DNA from: Wenxinia saemankumensis
GTDB lineage: Bacteria > Pseudomonadota > Alphaproteobacteria > Rhodobacterales > Rhodobacteraceae
Direction: 5' to 3'
Length of the DNA stretch: 64,000 bases
Assembly (NCBI RefSeq): GCF_900141735.1
Contig: NZ_FQYO01000003.1
Span: forward strand, 248,001 to 312,000
In this document: piece after piece, positions 44,213 through 53,112 of the stretch
Numbering within the stretch: position 1 is the stretch's first letter
How the letters are laid out: each line of letters starts with the position of its first letter
Notes under the pieces: generated by a model
Told to the model about the DNA's origin: nothing
The model's database searches: none
Seen by the model: the letters and a program-made list of their open reading frames with translations, nothing else
Translations under genes and position numbers: made by a program

Positions 44213-45027
44213 CCGATTTCCGCGCCGCCGACGGCACCCGGCTGCATTACACCGACGAGGGCGAGGGGCTGCCGCTGGTCGCCCTGCCGGGGCTGACGCG
44301 CTCGGGGCGGGATTTCGACTTCGTCGCGCCGCACCTGACCGGGATCCGGCTGATCCGCCCGGATTACCGGGGGCGCGGCCGGTCGGACCCCGCCGATCCC
44401 GCGACCTACAACGTCCCGGCCGAGGCCGTCGACGTGATCGCGCTTCTCGATCACCTGCATCTCGATCGGGCGGCGATCCTCGGCACGTCGCGCGGGGGGC
44501 TGATCGCGATGGTGCTGGGGCAGATCGCGCAGGAGCGGATCACCGGCATCGCCTTCAACGACATCGGCCCGGTAGTCGAGCCCGAGGGCCTGGACGCGAT
44601 CCGGGGCTATCTGGGCATCCCGCCCGCCGCCGCGACGCTGGAGGAGGCGGCCCGGGCGCGCAAGGCCGCGCTGGCCGGCTTTTCCGAGGTGCCCGACAGC
44701 CGCTGGCTGGAGGAGGCGGAGCGTCTCTACGACGTGACCGGGGAGGGGCTCGCCCTGCGCTACGATCCCCGCCTGCGCGAGGCGGTGTTCGGCGGCGGGG
44801 CGCAGCCGGCGCCCGATCTCTGGCCGCTCTTCGACGCCCTGGACGGGCTGCCGCTCTGCCTGATCCGGGGCGAGACGTCCGACATCCTGTCGCGCGCCAC
44901 GGCCGAGGAGATGGCGCGTCGCCGCCCCGACATGATCCATGCCGAGGTGCCCGGCCGGGGTCACGTCCCGTTCCTGGACGAGCCCGAATCGCTCGCCGCC
45001 CTCCACGCCTGGATCGACCTGCTATGA
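44209..45027 (+). CDS. Alpha/beta hydrolase
   Basis: The 272-residue protein has the nucleophile elbow GTSRGG (Ser at about residue 87), an oxyanion-hole region LPGLTRSGRDF, and a catalytic His in PGRGHVPFLDEP near the C-terminus; the Asp in RGETSDILS completes the triad. Substrate unknown; context with a HAD protein and a threonine-dehydratase-like enzyme suggests catabolism of small organic acids. It is translationally coupled on both sides (ATGA overlaps). Confidence 0.9.
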   Translation: MTDFRAADGTRLHYTDEGEGLPLVALPGLTRSGRDFDFVAPHLTGIRLIRPDYRGRGRSDPADPATYNVPAEAVDVIALLDHLHLDRAAILGTSRGGLIAMVLGQIAQERITGIAFNDIGPVVEPEGLDAIRGYLGIPPAAATLEEAARARKAALAGFSEVPDSRWLEEAERLYDVTGEGLALRYDPRLREAVFGGGAQPAPDLWPLFDALDGLPLCLIRGETSDILSRATAEEMARRRPDMIHAEVPGRGHVPFLDEPESLAALHAWIDLL

Positions 45028-45995
45028 ACATCGAGATGATCCGCGCCGCCGCCGCGCGCGCCGCCGGCCATATCCGCCGCACGCCCCTGCTGCATTCCCC
45101 CGCGCTGGACGCGCTCGCGGGGCGGCGGGTCTGGGCCAAGGCGGAGTGCCTGCAGCATACCGGCTCGTTCAAGGCGCGGGGCGGCTGGTCGGCCCTCTCG
45201 GCCATGGAGCCCGCCCTGCGCGCGCGGGGGGTGATCGCCTATTCCTCGGGCAACCATGCGCAGGGCGTCGCGCGGGCCGCCGCGTCCTTCGGCGCGCCGG
45301 CGGTGATCGTCATGCCGGCCGACGCGCCGCAGGCCAAGGTCGAGGGCACGCGCGCCTACGGGGCGGAGGTGGTGTTCTACGACCGCGCCGGCGAGAGCCG
45401 CGAGGAGATCGGCGCCGCCCTCGCCGCCGAGCGCGGGCTGACCCTCGTGCGCCCCTACGACGAGCCGCTGGTGATCGCCGGGCAGGGCACCTGCGGGCTG
45501 GAGATCGCGGACCAGGCGCGCGAGGCGGGCATCGCCCGGGCCGAGGTCCTGACCTGCTGCGGCGGCGGCGGGCTGACCGCCGGCATCGCCCTCGCGCTGG
45601 AGGCGGAGAGGCCCGGATTCCGCGTCCGCCCGGTGGAGCCGGAGAATTTCGACGACACCGCCCGTTCGCTCGAGAGCGGGGCGCGCCAGCGCAACGACGC
45701 CGACCCGTCGGGGTCGATCTGCGACGCCATCGTCACGCCGATGCCGGGGGAGCTGACCTTCCCGATCCTGACGCGCCTCTGCGGCCCCGGCCTCGTCGTC
45801 ACCGAGGCGGAGGTGCTGCGGGCGATGGGCCTCGCCCTGCGGCATCTGAAGGTGGTGGTCGAGCCGGGCGGAGCCGTCGCGCTGGCCGCGTCCCTGTTCC
45901 ACGGCGACGCGCTGGAGGGCGGGGACGTGATCGTGACGCTCTCGGGCGGGAACGCCGATGCCCACACGCTGGGCCGGGCGCTGAGCACGCTCTGA
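45024..45995 (+). CDS. Threonine/serine dehydratase-like PLP enzyme
   Basis: The 323-residue fold-type II PLP protein has PLP-lysine Lys50 in TGSFKARGG, SSGNHAQGVA for substrate carboxylate binding, and the phosphate loop CCGGGGLTAGIA. It lacks the C-terminal ACT regulatory domain of biosynthetic IlvA, so it belongs to the catabolic group that also includes serine racemase and 3-hydroxyaspartate dehydratase. It deaminates threonine or serine, or related hydroxy-amino acids. Start ATG 45024 overlaps the upstream stop. Confidence 0.9.
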   Translation: MNIEMIRAAAARAAGHIRRTPLLHSPALDALAGRRVWAKAECLQHTGSFKARGGWSALSAMEPALRARGVIAYSSGNHAQGVARAAASFGAPAVIVMPADAPQAKVEGTRAYGAEVVFYDRAGESREEIGAALAAERGLTLVRPYDEPLVIAGQGTCGLEIADQAREAGIARAEVLTCCGGGGLTAGIALALEAERPGFRVRPVEPENFDDTARSLESGARQRNDADPSGSICDAIVTPMPGELTFPILTRLCGPGLVVTEAEVLRAMGLALRHLKVVVEPGGAVALAASLFHGDALEGGDVIVTLSGGNADAHTLGRALSTL

Positions 45996-46007
45996 CGGGA
46001 GGGAGCC

Positions 46008-46778
46008 ATGCGGATCGACGGGACGGGCGCGGTGATCACGGGCGGGGCCTCGGGGCTTGGGGCGGCCACGGCGCGCCTGCTGGCGGGGGCGGGGGCGCAG
46101 GTGACGCTGCTGGACCGGAATGCCGGGGCCGGCGCGGCCCTGGCGGAGGAACTGGGCGGCGCCTTCGCCGAGGTCGACGTGACCGACGCGGCGGGCGTGG
46201 CCGCGGCGCTGGACGCGGCCTTCGCGCGGGACCCGGGCGGGGCGGCCCCCCGCATCTGCGTGAACTGCGCCGGGATCGGCCCGCCGGCCAAGGTGCTGGA
46301 CCGGTCGGGCGCGCCGCTGCCGCTGGCGGAGTTCGCCCGCATCGTCGAGATCAACCTGATCGGCACCTTCAACGTCCTGTCCCAGTTCGCGGCCCGCGCC
46401 GCGCGGCTGGACCCGGTCGGAGAGGAGCGGGCGGTGATCGTGAACACCGCCTCGGTCGCCGCCTTCGACGGCCAGGTCGGACAGCCGGCCTATGCCGCGT
46501 CGAAGGCCGGGATCGCGGGGATGACGCTGCCCGTCGCCCGCGAATTCGCGCGGCACGCCATCCGGGTGATGACGATCGCGCCGGGCCTTTTCCTGACGCC
46601 GCTGATGTCGTCCCTCCCGCAGGAGGCGCAGGACTCGCTCGGCGCGCAGGTGCCGTTCCCGAACCGCCTCGGCGATCCGGCCGAATATGCCGCGCTGGTC
46701 CGGTCCATCGTAGAGAACCCGATGCTGAACGGCGAGACGATCCGCCTCGACGGCGCGATCCGGATGGCACCGCGCTGA
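46008..46778 (+). CDS. SDR dehydrogenase, HSD17B10/type II 3-hydroxyacyl-CoA dehydrogenase-like
   Basis: The 256-residue SDR has GGASGLGAATA, VNCAGIGP, catalytic NTASVAAFDGQVGQPAYAASK, and MTIAPGLFLTPLMSSLP, the combination seen in type II 3-hydroxyacyl-CoA dehydrogenases. It would oxidise a 3-hydroxyacyl-CoA or 2-methyl-3-hydroxybutyryl-CoA with NAD. ATG 46008 has GGGAGGGAG upstream, 12 bases after the previous stop, so it is the last gene of this operon. Confidence 0.88.
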   Translation: MRIDGTGAVITGGASGLGAATARLLAGAGAQVTLLDRNAGAGAALAEELGGAFAEVDVTDAAGVAAALDAAFARDPGGAAPRICVNCAGIGPPAKVLDRSGAPLPLAEFARIVEINLIGTFNVLSQFAARAARLDPVGEERAVIVNTASVAAFDGQVGQPAYAASKAGIAGMTLPVAREFARHAIRVMTIAPGLFLTPLMSSLPQEAQDSLGAQVPFPNRLGDPAEYAALVRSIVENPMLNGETIRLDGAIRMAPR

Positions 46779-46867
46779 GGAGGGCGGGCCGGGACGGTCA
46801 GGGGCAGGGGGGATCCGGACGGACCTCGACGGGTCCTGCCGGCTTCAGTCCGCGATGTCCGGGGAAG

Positions 46868-46944
46868 TGGCGCGCTGGGGAGGATTCGAACCCCCGACCC
46901 CTTGATTCGTAGTCAAGTACTCTATCCAACTGAGCTACCAGCGC
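46868..46944 (-). tRNA. tRNA-Arg (anticodon ACG)
   Basis: The minus strand folds as a complete 77-base tRNA. GCGCTGG pairs with CCAGCGC; D arm GCTC-AGTTGGATA-GAGT; anticodon stem CTTGA/TCAAG with loop CTACGAA; T arm GGGGG-TTCGAAT-CCTCC. Discriminator G and encoded CCA (46868-46870) follow. The A34 of ACG is normally deaminated to inosine. Confidence 0.97.
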
Positions 46945-46957
46945 GCGGAGTAGGGGC

Positions 46958-46986
46958 CATTTATCGGGACGGTCCGGGCAATGCAA
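46958..46986 (-). promoter_or_regulatory. Probable sigma-70 promoter for tRNA-Arg
   Basis: On the minus strand, TTGCAT (46986-46981) and TAAATG (46963-46958) are 17 bases apart. The -10 lies 13 bases upstream of the mature tRNA end. It lies in the short gap to the upstream gene. Confidence 0.6.
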
Positions 46987-46995
46987 GGGGGCCGG

Positions 46996-47469
46996 TCAGC
47001 GGTTTCTGAAGGCCTGACGCCCGGTCGCGGGGACGCGGCCCGCCCCGGGGGTGAGGACTGGCGCTGGCGACGGGTCGGGGACGGCATCCGCGCGGCCTGG
47101 ATCGGCGGCGGGCGCGGGACCGCCTTGCGCCGCCTGGTTCGGGGCGGCGACCGGATCGCCGCTGGCAAGGTCGGACGCCCCGGGCCCCTGCACGCGCAGC
47201 ATCTGGCCGATGCTTCGGCTCAGCGGCGCCACGTCCTGATCGAGCGCCGCGACCGGGGCGAGGATCACGCCCCGCACCGCGAGGATGCCCGCCATCAGCA
47301 GGATCGCGCCCAGCCCGAACCACAGGGCCTCGAATCGACCGGGACGGGGCGCGCGAGCGGCGGCCATGCGCCGCTGGCGGTCGGTCAGGCGGTCCTCGGG
47401 CGTCGGGGTCGTCGGGCGCGGGCCGCCGTCGCGGGCCCAGATCCGGGCGAGGGGGGTGTCGCTGTCCAT
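46996..47469 (-). CDS. Small single-pass membrane protein of unknown function
   Basis: The 157-residue protein has a basic N-terminal half (TDRQRRMAAARAPRPGR), one hydrophobic segment at about residues 48-70 (ALWFGLGAILLMAGILAV), and a Pro/Ala-rich C-terminal half rich in GGPAPAADPG-type sequence. I do not recognise a family. Topology suggests a cytoplasmic N-terminus and periplasmic low-complexity tail. ATG 47469 is used. It follows the histidine kinase gene on the same strand after 86 bases and may be co-transcribed. Confidence 0.7.
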   Translation of the reverse strand: MDSDTPLARIWARDGGPRPTTPTPEDRLTDRQRRMAAARAPRPGRFEALWFGLGAILLMAGILAVRGVILAPVAALDQDVAPLSRSIGQMLRVQGPGASDLASGDPVAAPNQAAQGGPAPAADPGRADAVPDPSPAPVLTPGAGRVPATGRQAFRNR

Positions 47470-47555
47470 CTGTCTGGCGGGGCTGTTGGTCCTTCCCCCA
47501 GCTTTCCCCGGCCGTGCGGCGAGACTCGGGCGCATCCGGGGCGCGGGGCGGGCGG

Positions 47556-48947
47556 TCAGCGCGCGGCGGCCGAGATCCGGCTCTGCGGCAGCGTCAGGCG
47601 GAATTCGGTGCCCTCCGGCCCCGTTCGGACGAGGGCGATCTCGCCGCCATGGCCGCGCGCCAGCTCTGCCGCGATGGTGAGGCCGAGCCCGCTGCCCCCC
47701 TTTGCCACGCGCCCCTGGAAGGGCTGGAACAGGTGCTCGCGCGCCTTGGGCGGCAGGCCGGGCCCGGTATCGGCGACCGCGATCTCCCACGCGGTCTCGG
47801 TCTCGGTCCCGCGCACGCAGATCTCGCCCGGCTCTCCGGTGGCGACGATGGCGGCGCGGGCATTGCGGACGAGGTTGAGCAGGATCCGGAAGAGCTGCTC
47901 GCCATCGGCGCGCACGACCATGCCGGCGGGCACGTCGACCGAGAAGGACACGTCGCTGTCGCCGGCCGCCAGGCGCTCGCTCTCGATCACGTCGCCCACC
48001 ACCTGCGCCAGCCGCACCCGGCCCAGCTGGGGGGGCGGCTCCTCGGCGCGGCCGAAGGCGAGCGTTGCCTCGGTCAGGTTCACCGCCCGGGTGATCGATC
48101 CGACGAGCTTGGGCGCCATGCGGCGCACGAGCGGATCCTCGGACCCGCCGATCCGGTCGACGAAGAGCTGGGCCGAGGTCAGGATGTTGCGCAGGTCGTG
48201 GCTCACCTTGGCGACGGCCCCGCCGAGCTGGGCGAGCCGCTCCTTCTGGCGCAGGGCCTGGGTGAGCTGCGTCTCCATCGATTGCAGCGCGGTCTCGGCC
48301 TCGCGCAGCTCGACGAGGTTCGCCTTGGGCTCGATGATGCGGCTGCTGTCCTCGGGCTGGGCCGCGTAATCGGCCATGTGCCCGACGAGGCCCTTGATCG
48401 GTTTCACCAGCAGCGAGCGCACGGCGAAGAAGAGGAGCGCGGCCGTCACGATCGAGATCACCGCCGAGAGCAGCAGGATCCGCAGCCCGTAATCCAGCAT
48501 CTCGTCCCTGAGCGGCCCGGTCTCCATCGTGACCTCGATCTGCAGGCCGCCTTCCTGCACCGGGTCGCCGATGACCCGGATCACCTGGTTCTGGGGCGTG
48601 AACAGCGTGTCGAGCGCGCCGGCGATCAGCGCGGGCCCGGTGGCCGAGCGCAGGTCCACGGTCTTGGAGAGCGGGGCCGGCACGGGGGAGGAGAGGGCGA
48701 GCTGGCTGACCTCGTCGCGTCGCAGTACGACGTTGAAGACGCCGGCATTGTCCAGCAGCTCCTGTTCCAGCGCGGGGTCGAGGCTGTCGGCGGCGAGCAC
48801 GGCGAGCGAGGCGATCTGCGCCCGCTCGAGCCGCAGCATCAGGTAATCCTCGCGGAACCGCGCCACGGAGGGCACGAAGATCAGGATCTCCGCCATCATG
48901 ACGAAGATCGTCGTGAGGATCAGGAATCGTCCCGAAAGCGTGTTCAC
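47556..48947 (-). CDS. Sensor histidine kinase
   Basis: The 463-residue kinase has TM1 (FLILTTIFVMMAEILIFV), a periplasmic sensor region of about 130 residues, TM2 (LLLSAVISIVTAALLFFAV), and a HAMP-like linker. The H-box AKVSHDLRN carries the phospho-acceptor histidine, followed by N-box LNLVRNARAA, D/G1-box VADTGPGLP and G2 GGSGLGLTI. I chose GTG 48947 (VNTLSGRFL) with AGGG upstream; a TTG at 48965 would add six residues. No response regulator gene is adjacent, so its partner is unknown. Confidence 0.88.
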   Translation of the reverse strand: MNTLSGRFLILTTIFVMMAEILIFVPSVARFREDYLMLRLERAQIASLAVLAADSLDPALEQELLDNAGVFNVVLRRDEVSQLALSSPVPAPLSKTVDLRSATGPALIAGALDTLFTPQNQVIRVIGDPVQEGGLQIEVTMETGPLRDEMLDYGLRILLLSAVISIVTAALLFFAVRSLLVKPIKGLVGHMADYAAQPEDSSRIIEPKANLVELREAETALQSMETQLTQALRQKERLAQLGGAVAKVSHDLRNILTSAQLFVDRIGGSEDPLVRRMAPKLVGSITRAVNLTEATLAFGRAEEPPPQLGRVRLAQVVGDVIESERLAAGDSDVSFSVDVPAGMVVRADGEQLFRILLNLVRNARAAIVATGEPGEICVRGTETETAWEIAVADTGPGLPPKAREHLFQPFQGRVAKGGSGLGLTIAAELARGHGGEIALVRTGPEGTEFRLTLPQSRISAAAR

Positions 48948-49044
48948 GCGCGCGTCGCCCTGCAACAGTCCAGCGCGGCAGGATCTAGGGCGCCGTCACG
49001 AAAATGTCAGGCCTCGCGCCGAGGGGTAGGCGAATCGCCGCACC

Positions 49045-50466
49045 CTAGCGGCCGATCCGCTGGACGAGGCGCACCGCGCGCTTGACCCACGGATTGTCGA
49101 AGAGCTTCGGCGCGTAGTAGCTGCCCGCCGCGCGTTTCGACGCCTCCGACAGGGTCGGGTAGGGCAGGACGGTGCCCGTCATCGCGGTCAGCTTCAGCCC
49201 GTTGGCCAGCGCCATCGCCCAGGGGGCGATCAGCTCTCCGGCATGGGCGCCGACGATGGTGGCCCCGACAGGCTTGCCGCCCACGGCCATCACCTTGACG
49301 AACCCCGTCCGCTGCCCGCTGGCGACGGCGCGGTCGTTCTCGTCGAACCCGGCCCGCAGCACCTTCAGCCTGTCTCCGTGGGCCTCGCGCGCCTGCGCCT
49401 CCGTCAGGCCGACCTGGGCGAGCTCGGGGGCGGTGTAGGTGCACCACGGGATGTGGGCGGTGCGGGCCCTGATCGGCAGGCCGAGGCAGGCATTGCGCAC
49501 GACGAGGCCGCCATGCCAGCCCGCGACATGGGTGAACTGCAATCCCCCCGCCGCGTCGCCGACCGCATAGACCCGCCGGTTGGAGACCGAGCGCAGATCC
49601 TCGCCCACCTTCACGCCGCGCCTGTCGTGATCGACCCCGGCGGCGTCGAGGCCGAGATCGGTCACATTGACCGCGCGCCCCACCGCGACGAGCAGATGCG
49701 AGCCGGTCACGTCCCCCGCATCGGTATGGACGGTGACCGAGCCGTCCCCGCCCGACACCCGCTCGGCCTTGCGGTTCTCGTGGATCGTCACGCCCTCGTC
49801 GCGCAGCGCCCGCAGCACCAGGGCGGCGGCCTCGGGGTCGTCCTTGCCCATCGCGGTCGCGCCCTCGATCACCGTGACCTCGCAGCCGAGGCGACGATGC
49901 GCCTGCGCCATCTCCATCCCGATATTGCCGCCGCCGATGATGACGAGGTGGTCCGGGCGCTCGCGCAGGTCGAAGATCGTCTCGTTCGTCAGCGCCTCCA
50001 CCCGGTCGAGGCCCGGGATCGGCGGCACGAGGGGGGACGAGCCGGTGGCGACCACGAAGCGCCGGGCGCGGACGGTGCGGCCCCCCGCCTCCAGCCGGTC
50101 CGGGCCGGTGAAGCGGGCATGGGCGCGGATCACGGTGCAGCCCAGCCCCTCGAACCGCTCCTGCGAATCGACGGGGGCGATGGCGGCGATCACGTCGCGG
50201 ACATGGTCCTTGGCCGCGCCGAAATCGACCCGCGGCTCGGTGCCGGCGATGCCGAAGCGCGGGCGCCGGACGACCTGCGCCTTCTCGGCGGCGGCGATCA
50301 GCGCCTTGGAGGGCACGCAGCCGTAGTTCAGGCAGTCGCCCCCCATCTCGCCGGCCTCGATCAGCACGACGCGGGCCCCCATCTGGACCGCGCCCGCCGC
50401 GACGGAGAGGCCGCCGGAGCCGGCGCCGATGACGCAGATGTCGGTCTCGATCTCGGGCAGGGACAT
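49045..50466 (-). CDS. Mercuric reductase-like FAD/NAD(P) disulfide oxidoreductase
   Basis: The 473-residue flavoprotein has the FAD-binding VIGAGSGGLSVA, the redox disulfide GGDCLNYGCVPSK (Cys45, Cys50), the NAD(P)-binding VIIGGGNIGMEMA, and the YAVGDAAGG motif. The C-terminal dimerisation domain is of the dihydrolipoamide-dehydrogenase type. It lacks the N-terminal HMA domain and the C-terminal cysteine pair typical of true mercuric reductase, so mercury reduction is unlikely. Its ATG overlaps the preceding TGA by one base (TGATG), coupling it to the TVP38 gene. Confidence 0.9.
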   Translation of the reverse strand: MSLPEIETDICVIGAGSGGLSVAAGAVQMGARVVLIEAGEMGGDCLNYGCVPSKALIAAAEKAQVVRRPRFGIAGTEPRVDFGAAKDHVRDVIAAIAPVDSQERFEGLGCTVIRAHARFTGPDRLEAGGRTVRARRFVVATGSSPLVPPIPGLDRVEALTNETIFDLRERPDHLVIIGGGNIGMEMAQAHRRLGCEVTVIEGATAMGKDDPEAAALVLRALRDEGVTIHENRKAERVSGGDGSVTVHTDAGDVTGSHLLVAVGRAVNVTDLGLDAAGVDHDRRGVKVGEDLRSVSNRRVYAVGDAAGGLQFTHVAGWHGGLVVRNACLGLPIRARTAHIPWCTYTAPELAQVGLTEAQAREAHGDRLKVLRAGFDENDRAVASGQRTGFVKVMAVGGKPVGATIVGAHAGELIAPWAMALANGLKLTAMTGTVLPYPTLSEASKRAAGSYYAPKLFDNPWVKRAVRLVQRIGR

Positions 50467-51200
50467 CACAGGCCTTTCCGGCCGCGCACGGCCTTGAGCA
50501 GGATCGGCAGCGCGGCCAGCGCGCAGAGGCCGAGCAGGGGGAGCAGGATCCGCGGCTCGAAGACCAGGCCCAGATCCGGCGTCTCGCCCGCGGCGAAGAC
50601 GGCGCCGAGCCCCGCCCCGACCGAGGTGAAGACCAGCGCGCCGGGGATGATGCCGAGAAAGGTCGTCACCGCGAAGGGCAGGAGCGGCACGCCCACCAGC
50701 GCGGGGACGAGATTGGCGACGAAGAAGGGCACGGCCGGGACCAGCCGGATCAGGAAGAGCATCGGCCAGAGATTGTCGTCGATCCCCTGCTTGATCCGGC
50801 GGACCAGCCCGTCCGAGGCATCCATCCGCCGCGCCAGCCGCTCGCCCGCGCCGAGCCGCGCCGCAAGGAAGATCAGGATCGCGCCGACGGTCGCGCCGAG
50901 GACGTTGAAGACCACGCCGGGGAACGTGCCGAAGAGGAAGCCACCGGTCAGCGTCGCGACGGTCGCGCCGGGCAGCGAGAAGGCGACGATCCCGGCATAG
51001 GCCGCCATGAAGAGCAGGGCCGTGGCGAGGTAGCGCGAATCGCGGAAGGCGAGCAGCGCCTCGCGGTTCTCGCGCAGGGTCTCGAAGCTCAGGTAGTCGC
51101 GGAACCAGACCGCGCCGACCACCGCGATCAGCGCGATGGCGAGGATCGGCAGGCGGCGGCGCCAGGGGGAGGGCGCGGGCGGGGACGGGTCGTGGGTCAT
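50466..51200 (-). CDS. TVP38/TMEM64 (DedA-like) membrane protein
   Basis: The 244-residue protein has about six hydrophobic segments and the SNARE-associated/VTT-domain signature FSLPGATVATLTGGFLFG plus LRLVPAVPFFVANLVPAL. Family members are involved in lipid scrambling, membrane homeostasis or selenite uptake. The pair with a mercuric-reductase-like flavoprotein is a known association in Proteobacteria; function in the pair is unclear. ATG 51200. Confidence 0.9.
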   Translation of the reverse strand: MTHDPSPPAPSPWRRRLPILAIALIAVVGAVWFRDYLSFETLRENREALLAFRDSRYLATALLFMAAYAGIVAFSLPGATVATLTGGFLFGTFPGVVFNVLGATVGAILIFLAARLGAGERLARRMDASDGLVRRIKQGIDDNLWPMLFLIRLVPAVPFFVANLVPALVGVPLLPFAVTTFLGIIPGALVFTSVGAGLGAVFAAGETPDLGLVFEPRILLPLLGLCALAALPILLKAVRGRKGL

Positions 51201-51348
51201 CGGTGCCCTCTTGGCCGGAACTGCGACAGGATGACACGCCAGATGGCGCCGGGCCCGGGGCGTTAAAGCGGGATCACGCCGTCTTTATGGGACGGCGCCC
51301 GGCCGTAACAAACACCGCCCCCGGTGCGGGTGACCGCGGGCGGCGTGG

Positions 51349-51377
51349 TTGACAGGTGCCGGCGGCGGCTTTAGAGG
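51349..51377 (+). promoter_or_regulatory. Probable sigma-70 promoter of rpmH-rnpA-yidD
   Basis: TTGACA (51349-51354) is a perfect -35; TAGAGG (51372-51377) lies 17 bases downstream as a weak -10. It is 85 bases upstream of the rpmH ATG, within the gene-free 261-base gap 51201-51461. Confidence 0.6.
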
Positions 51378-51461
51378 GCGGGCTTCGACAGATTTGACCG
51401 GGATCCGACGCGCCGCCCCCGGGCGCGCGCGAGGGCCCCGCCCGACGATGGAGACAGGCTC

Positions 51462-51596
51462 ATGAAGCGCACGTTCCAGCCCTCGAACCGGGTCCGCAAG
51501 GCCCGTCACGGCTTCCGCGCCCGCATGGCGACCAAGAGCGGCCGCCAGATCATCGCGGCGCGCCGCTCCCGCGGCCGCAAGCGCCTGAGCGCCTGA
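51462..51596 (+). CDS. rpmH: 50S ribosomal protein L34
   Basis: This short gene encodes 44 residues: [18 protein letters not shown]..., the invariant L34 start, with a highly basic C-terminus [14 protein letters not shown] 51462 has GGAG-containing sequence (ATGGAGACAGGCTC) upstream. It heads the conserved rpmH-rnpA-yidD cluster. Confidence 0.98.
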   Translation: MKRTFQPSNRVRKARHGFRARMATKSGRQIIAARRSRGRKRLSA

Positions 51597-51619
51597 GCCG
51601 CAAACCGGGACATCCCGAC

Positions 51620-52117
51620 GTGATGCCGTCGGCCCTGCCGGACCCCGAGGATCGGGGCGGGGCGGGGCCGGCGGCTTTGGTGCGTCCGGGGGGTGGCCCC
51701 GCGGGGCGTGTCCCCGATGCGGCCGTCCCCGATGCGCCCGTCCCCGACATGTCCGTCCCCGACGCAACCGGAGCCGATGCGCGCCGGATCGAGATCCTGC
51801 GCAAGCGCGCCGATTTCCTCGCCGCCGCCCGGGCCCTGCGCGCCGGCGCCCCGGCCTTCGGGCTGCAGGCGCGGGCGCGCGCCGACGGCAGCGCGGCGGT
51901 GCGCGTCGGCTTCACCTGCAGCAAGAAGGTCGGCAATGCGGTCGCCCGCAACCGCGCCAAGCGCCGCCTGCGCGAGATCGCGCGGCTGGTCCTGCCGGAG
52001 GCCGCGCGGCCGGGCTGGGACTACGTGCTGATCGGCCGGCCGGAAACGACCGCCACGCGCGATTTCCGCGCGCTGCAGGACGACCTGCGCCGGGCCCTGC
52101 GCAAGGTGCATCCGTGA
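51620..52117 (+). CDS. rnpA: Ribonuclease P protein component
   Basis: The 165-residue frame contains a normal RnpA core from about residue 54 ([17 protein letters not shown]) through [24 protein letters not shown], the RNR motif, to LRKVHP. It assists the RNase P RNA in 5' tRNA maturation. The N-terminal 50 residues are unusual, with four five-residue VPDA-type repeats ([20 protein letters not shown]) encoded by a 15-base tandem repeat. The GTG at 51620 or ATG at 51623 gives the long form; ATG 51749 (MSVPDATG) would give a normal 122-residue protein and may be the real start. Confidence 0.9.
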   Translation: MMPSALPDPEDRGGAGPAALVRPGGGPAGRVPDAAVPDAPVPDMSVPDATGADARRIEILRKRADFLAAARALRAGAPAFGLQARARADGSAAVRVGFTCSKKVGNAVARNRAKRRLREIARLVLPEAARPGWDYVLIGRPETTATRDFRALQDDLRRALRKVHP

Positions 52118-52335
52118 CCCCCGCGGCGCTGCTGCTGTCGCTACCGGTCCACGCCTACCGGTTCCTGCTGTCGCCCTGGGTGGGCCATGGATGCCGCTTC
52201 CATCCGACCTGCTCGGCCTACGCGCTGGAGGCGCTGTCGCGCCACGGAGCGCTGCGCGGCGGCTGGCTGGCGCTGCGCCGGATCGGGCGGTGCCATCCCT
52301 GGGGCGGGGCCGGCATCGACAACGTGCCCGACTAG
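52114..52335 (+). CDS. yidD: Membrane protein insertion efficiency factor YidD
   Basis: The 73-residue protein has the family pattern [27 protein letters not shown], with the conserved three cysteines ([17 protein letters not shown]). It assists YidC-dependent insertion of inner membrane proteins. The GTG start at 52114 overlaps the rnpA stop (GTGA). In many bacteria yidC follows; here it does not. The gap 52336-52529 is AT-richer and probably holds the next promoter. Confidence 0.95.
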   Translation: MTPAALLLSLPVHAYRFLLSPWVGHGCRFHPTCSAYALEALSRHGALRGGWLALRRIGRCHPWGGAGIDNVPD

Positions 52336-52529
52336 CCGGACCCCGGCCGGGCCGGACTTTCGCCTCATGCGGGCAAGTGCCCGGCATCCTTGGTCTTTGT
52401 TGCGCAAAGAGCCACAATATCTGGTTAATAGTCCTTTCCTTACGGGAAATCTTCGCTCACATTGCGGCGAGAAGATGTCCTTGCGCGCCCGGGTCGTGCG
52501 TGGGGGATCCCGGGGGTGACTGGCAGAGG

Positions 52530-53099
52530 ATGAGAGACGTGGTTCTCGAACAATTCAGGGCGGCCCGTGCCGCGATCGGGGGGCTGGCGGCTGCCGCGGT
52601 CACCGTCGCCGCGCTCGCCGTGCCGACTTTCGCATCGGCGCAACAGCAGTACATCCCGGGGATCTGGGTCGATCCCGACGGGTGCGAGCACTGGGTGATG
52701 GATGACGGGGCCGAAGGCTTCATGTCGCCGCACCGCCAGCGCGACGGCTCCCCGGTCTGCCACCGGGCCGAGATCTGCGGCGTGATGCCGACCGACCAGC
52801 TCTTCGCGACGGACCGCTACAACATCTCGGACGCGAACCGGCAGCGGCTGGCGCAGTTCTTCCAGGGCGCGAATGCCTATGGCTACCTGATCTACGGCCA
52901 TACCGACAGCCGCGCCTCGGACGAGTACAACATCCGCCTGTCGAACAACCGCGCCGCTGCGGTGGCGCAGGTGGCGCAGTCGGTCGGGGCGAACGTGGTG
53001 GACGTGACGGGCTTCGGCGAGCGCCGGCCGCGGGCGACGAACGCCACGGCCGAGGGCATGCAGCAGAACCGCCGCGTCGAAATCTACTGCCTGCGCTGA
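52530..53099 (+). CDS. Secreted OmpA-domain protein with a GIWVDPxGCxHW motif
   Basis: The 189-residue protein has a signal peptide (GGLAAAAVTVAALAVPTFASA), then a 40-residue module GIWVDPDGCEHWVMDDGAEG ending in SPVC, and an OmpA-like domain (YGHTDSRASDEYN, LSNNRAAAV, GFGERRPRATN, QQNRRVEI). It likely binds peptidoglycan in the periplasm. The module recurs in the next gene. ATG 52530 gives a close-spaced GAGG; GTG 52539 is an alternative with better spacing. Confidence 0.88.
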   Translation: MRDVVLEQFRAARAAIGGLAAAAVTVAALAVPTFASAQQQYIPGIWVDPDGCEHWVMDDGAEGFMSPHRQRDGSPVCHRAEICGVMPTDQLFATDRYNISDANRQRLAQFFQGANAYGYLIYGHTDSRASDEYNIRLSNNRAAAVAQVAQSVGANVVDVTGFGERRPRATNATAEGMQQNRRVEIYCLR

Positions 53100-53112
53100 G
53101 GAGGGACATTCC

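Noticed and set aside
49045-50466. Annotating this flavoprotein as mercuric reductase
   Set aside because: It has the redox CxxxxC but no HMA domain or C-terminal cysteine pair, and no mer genes are nearby.
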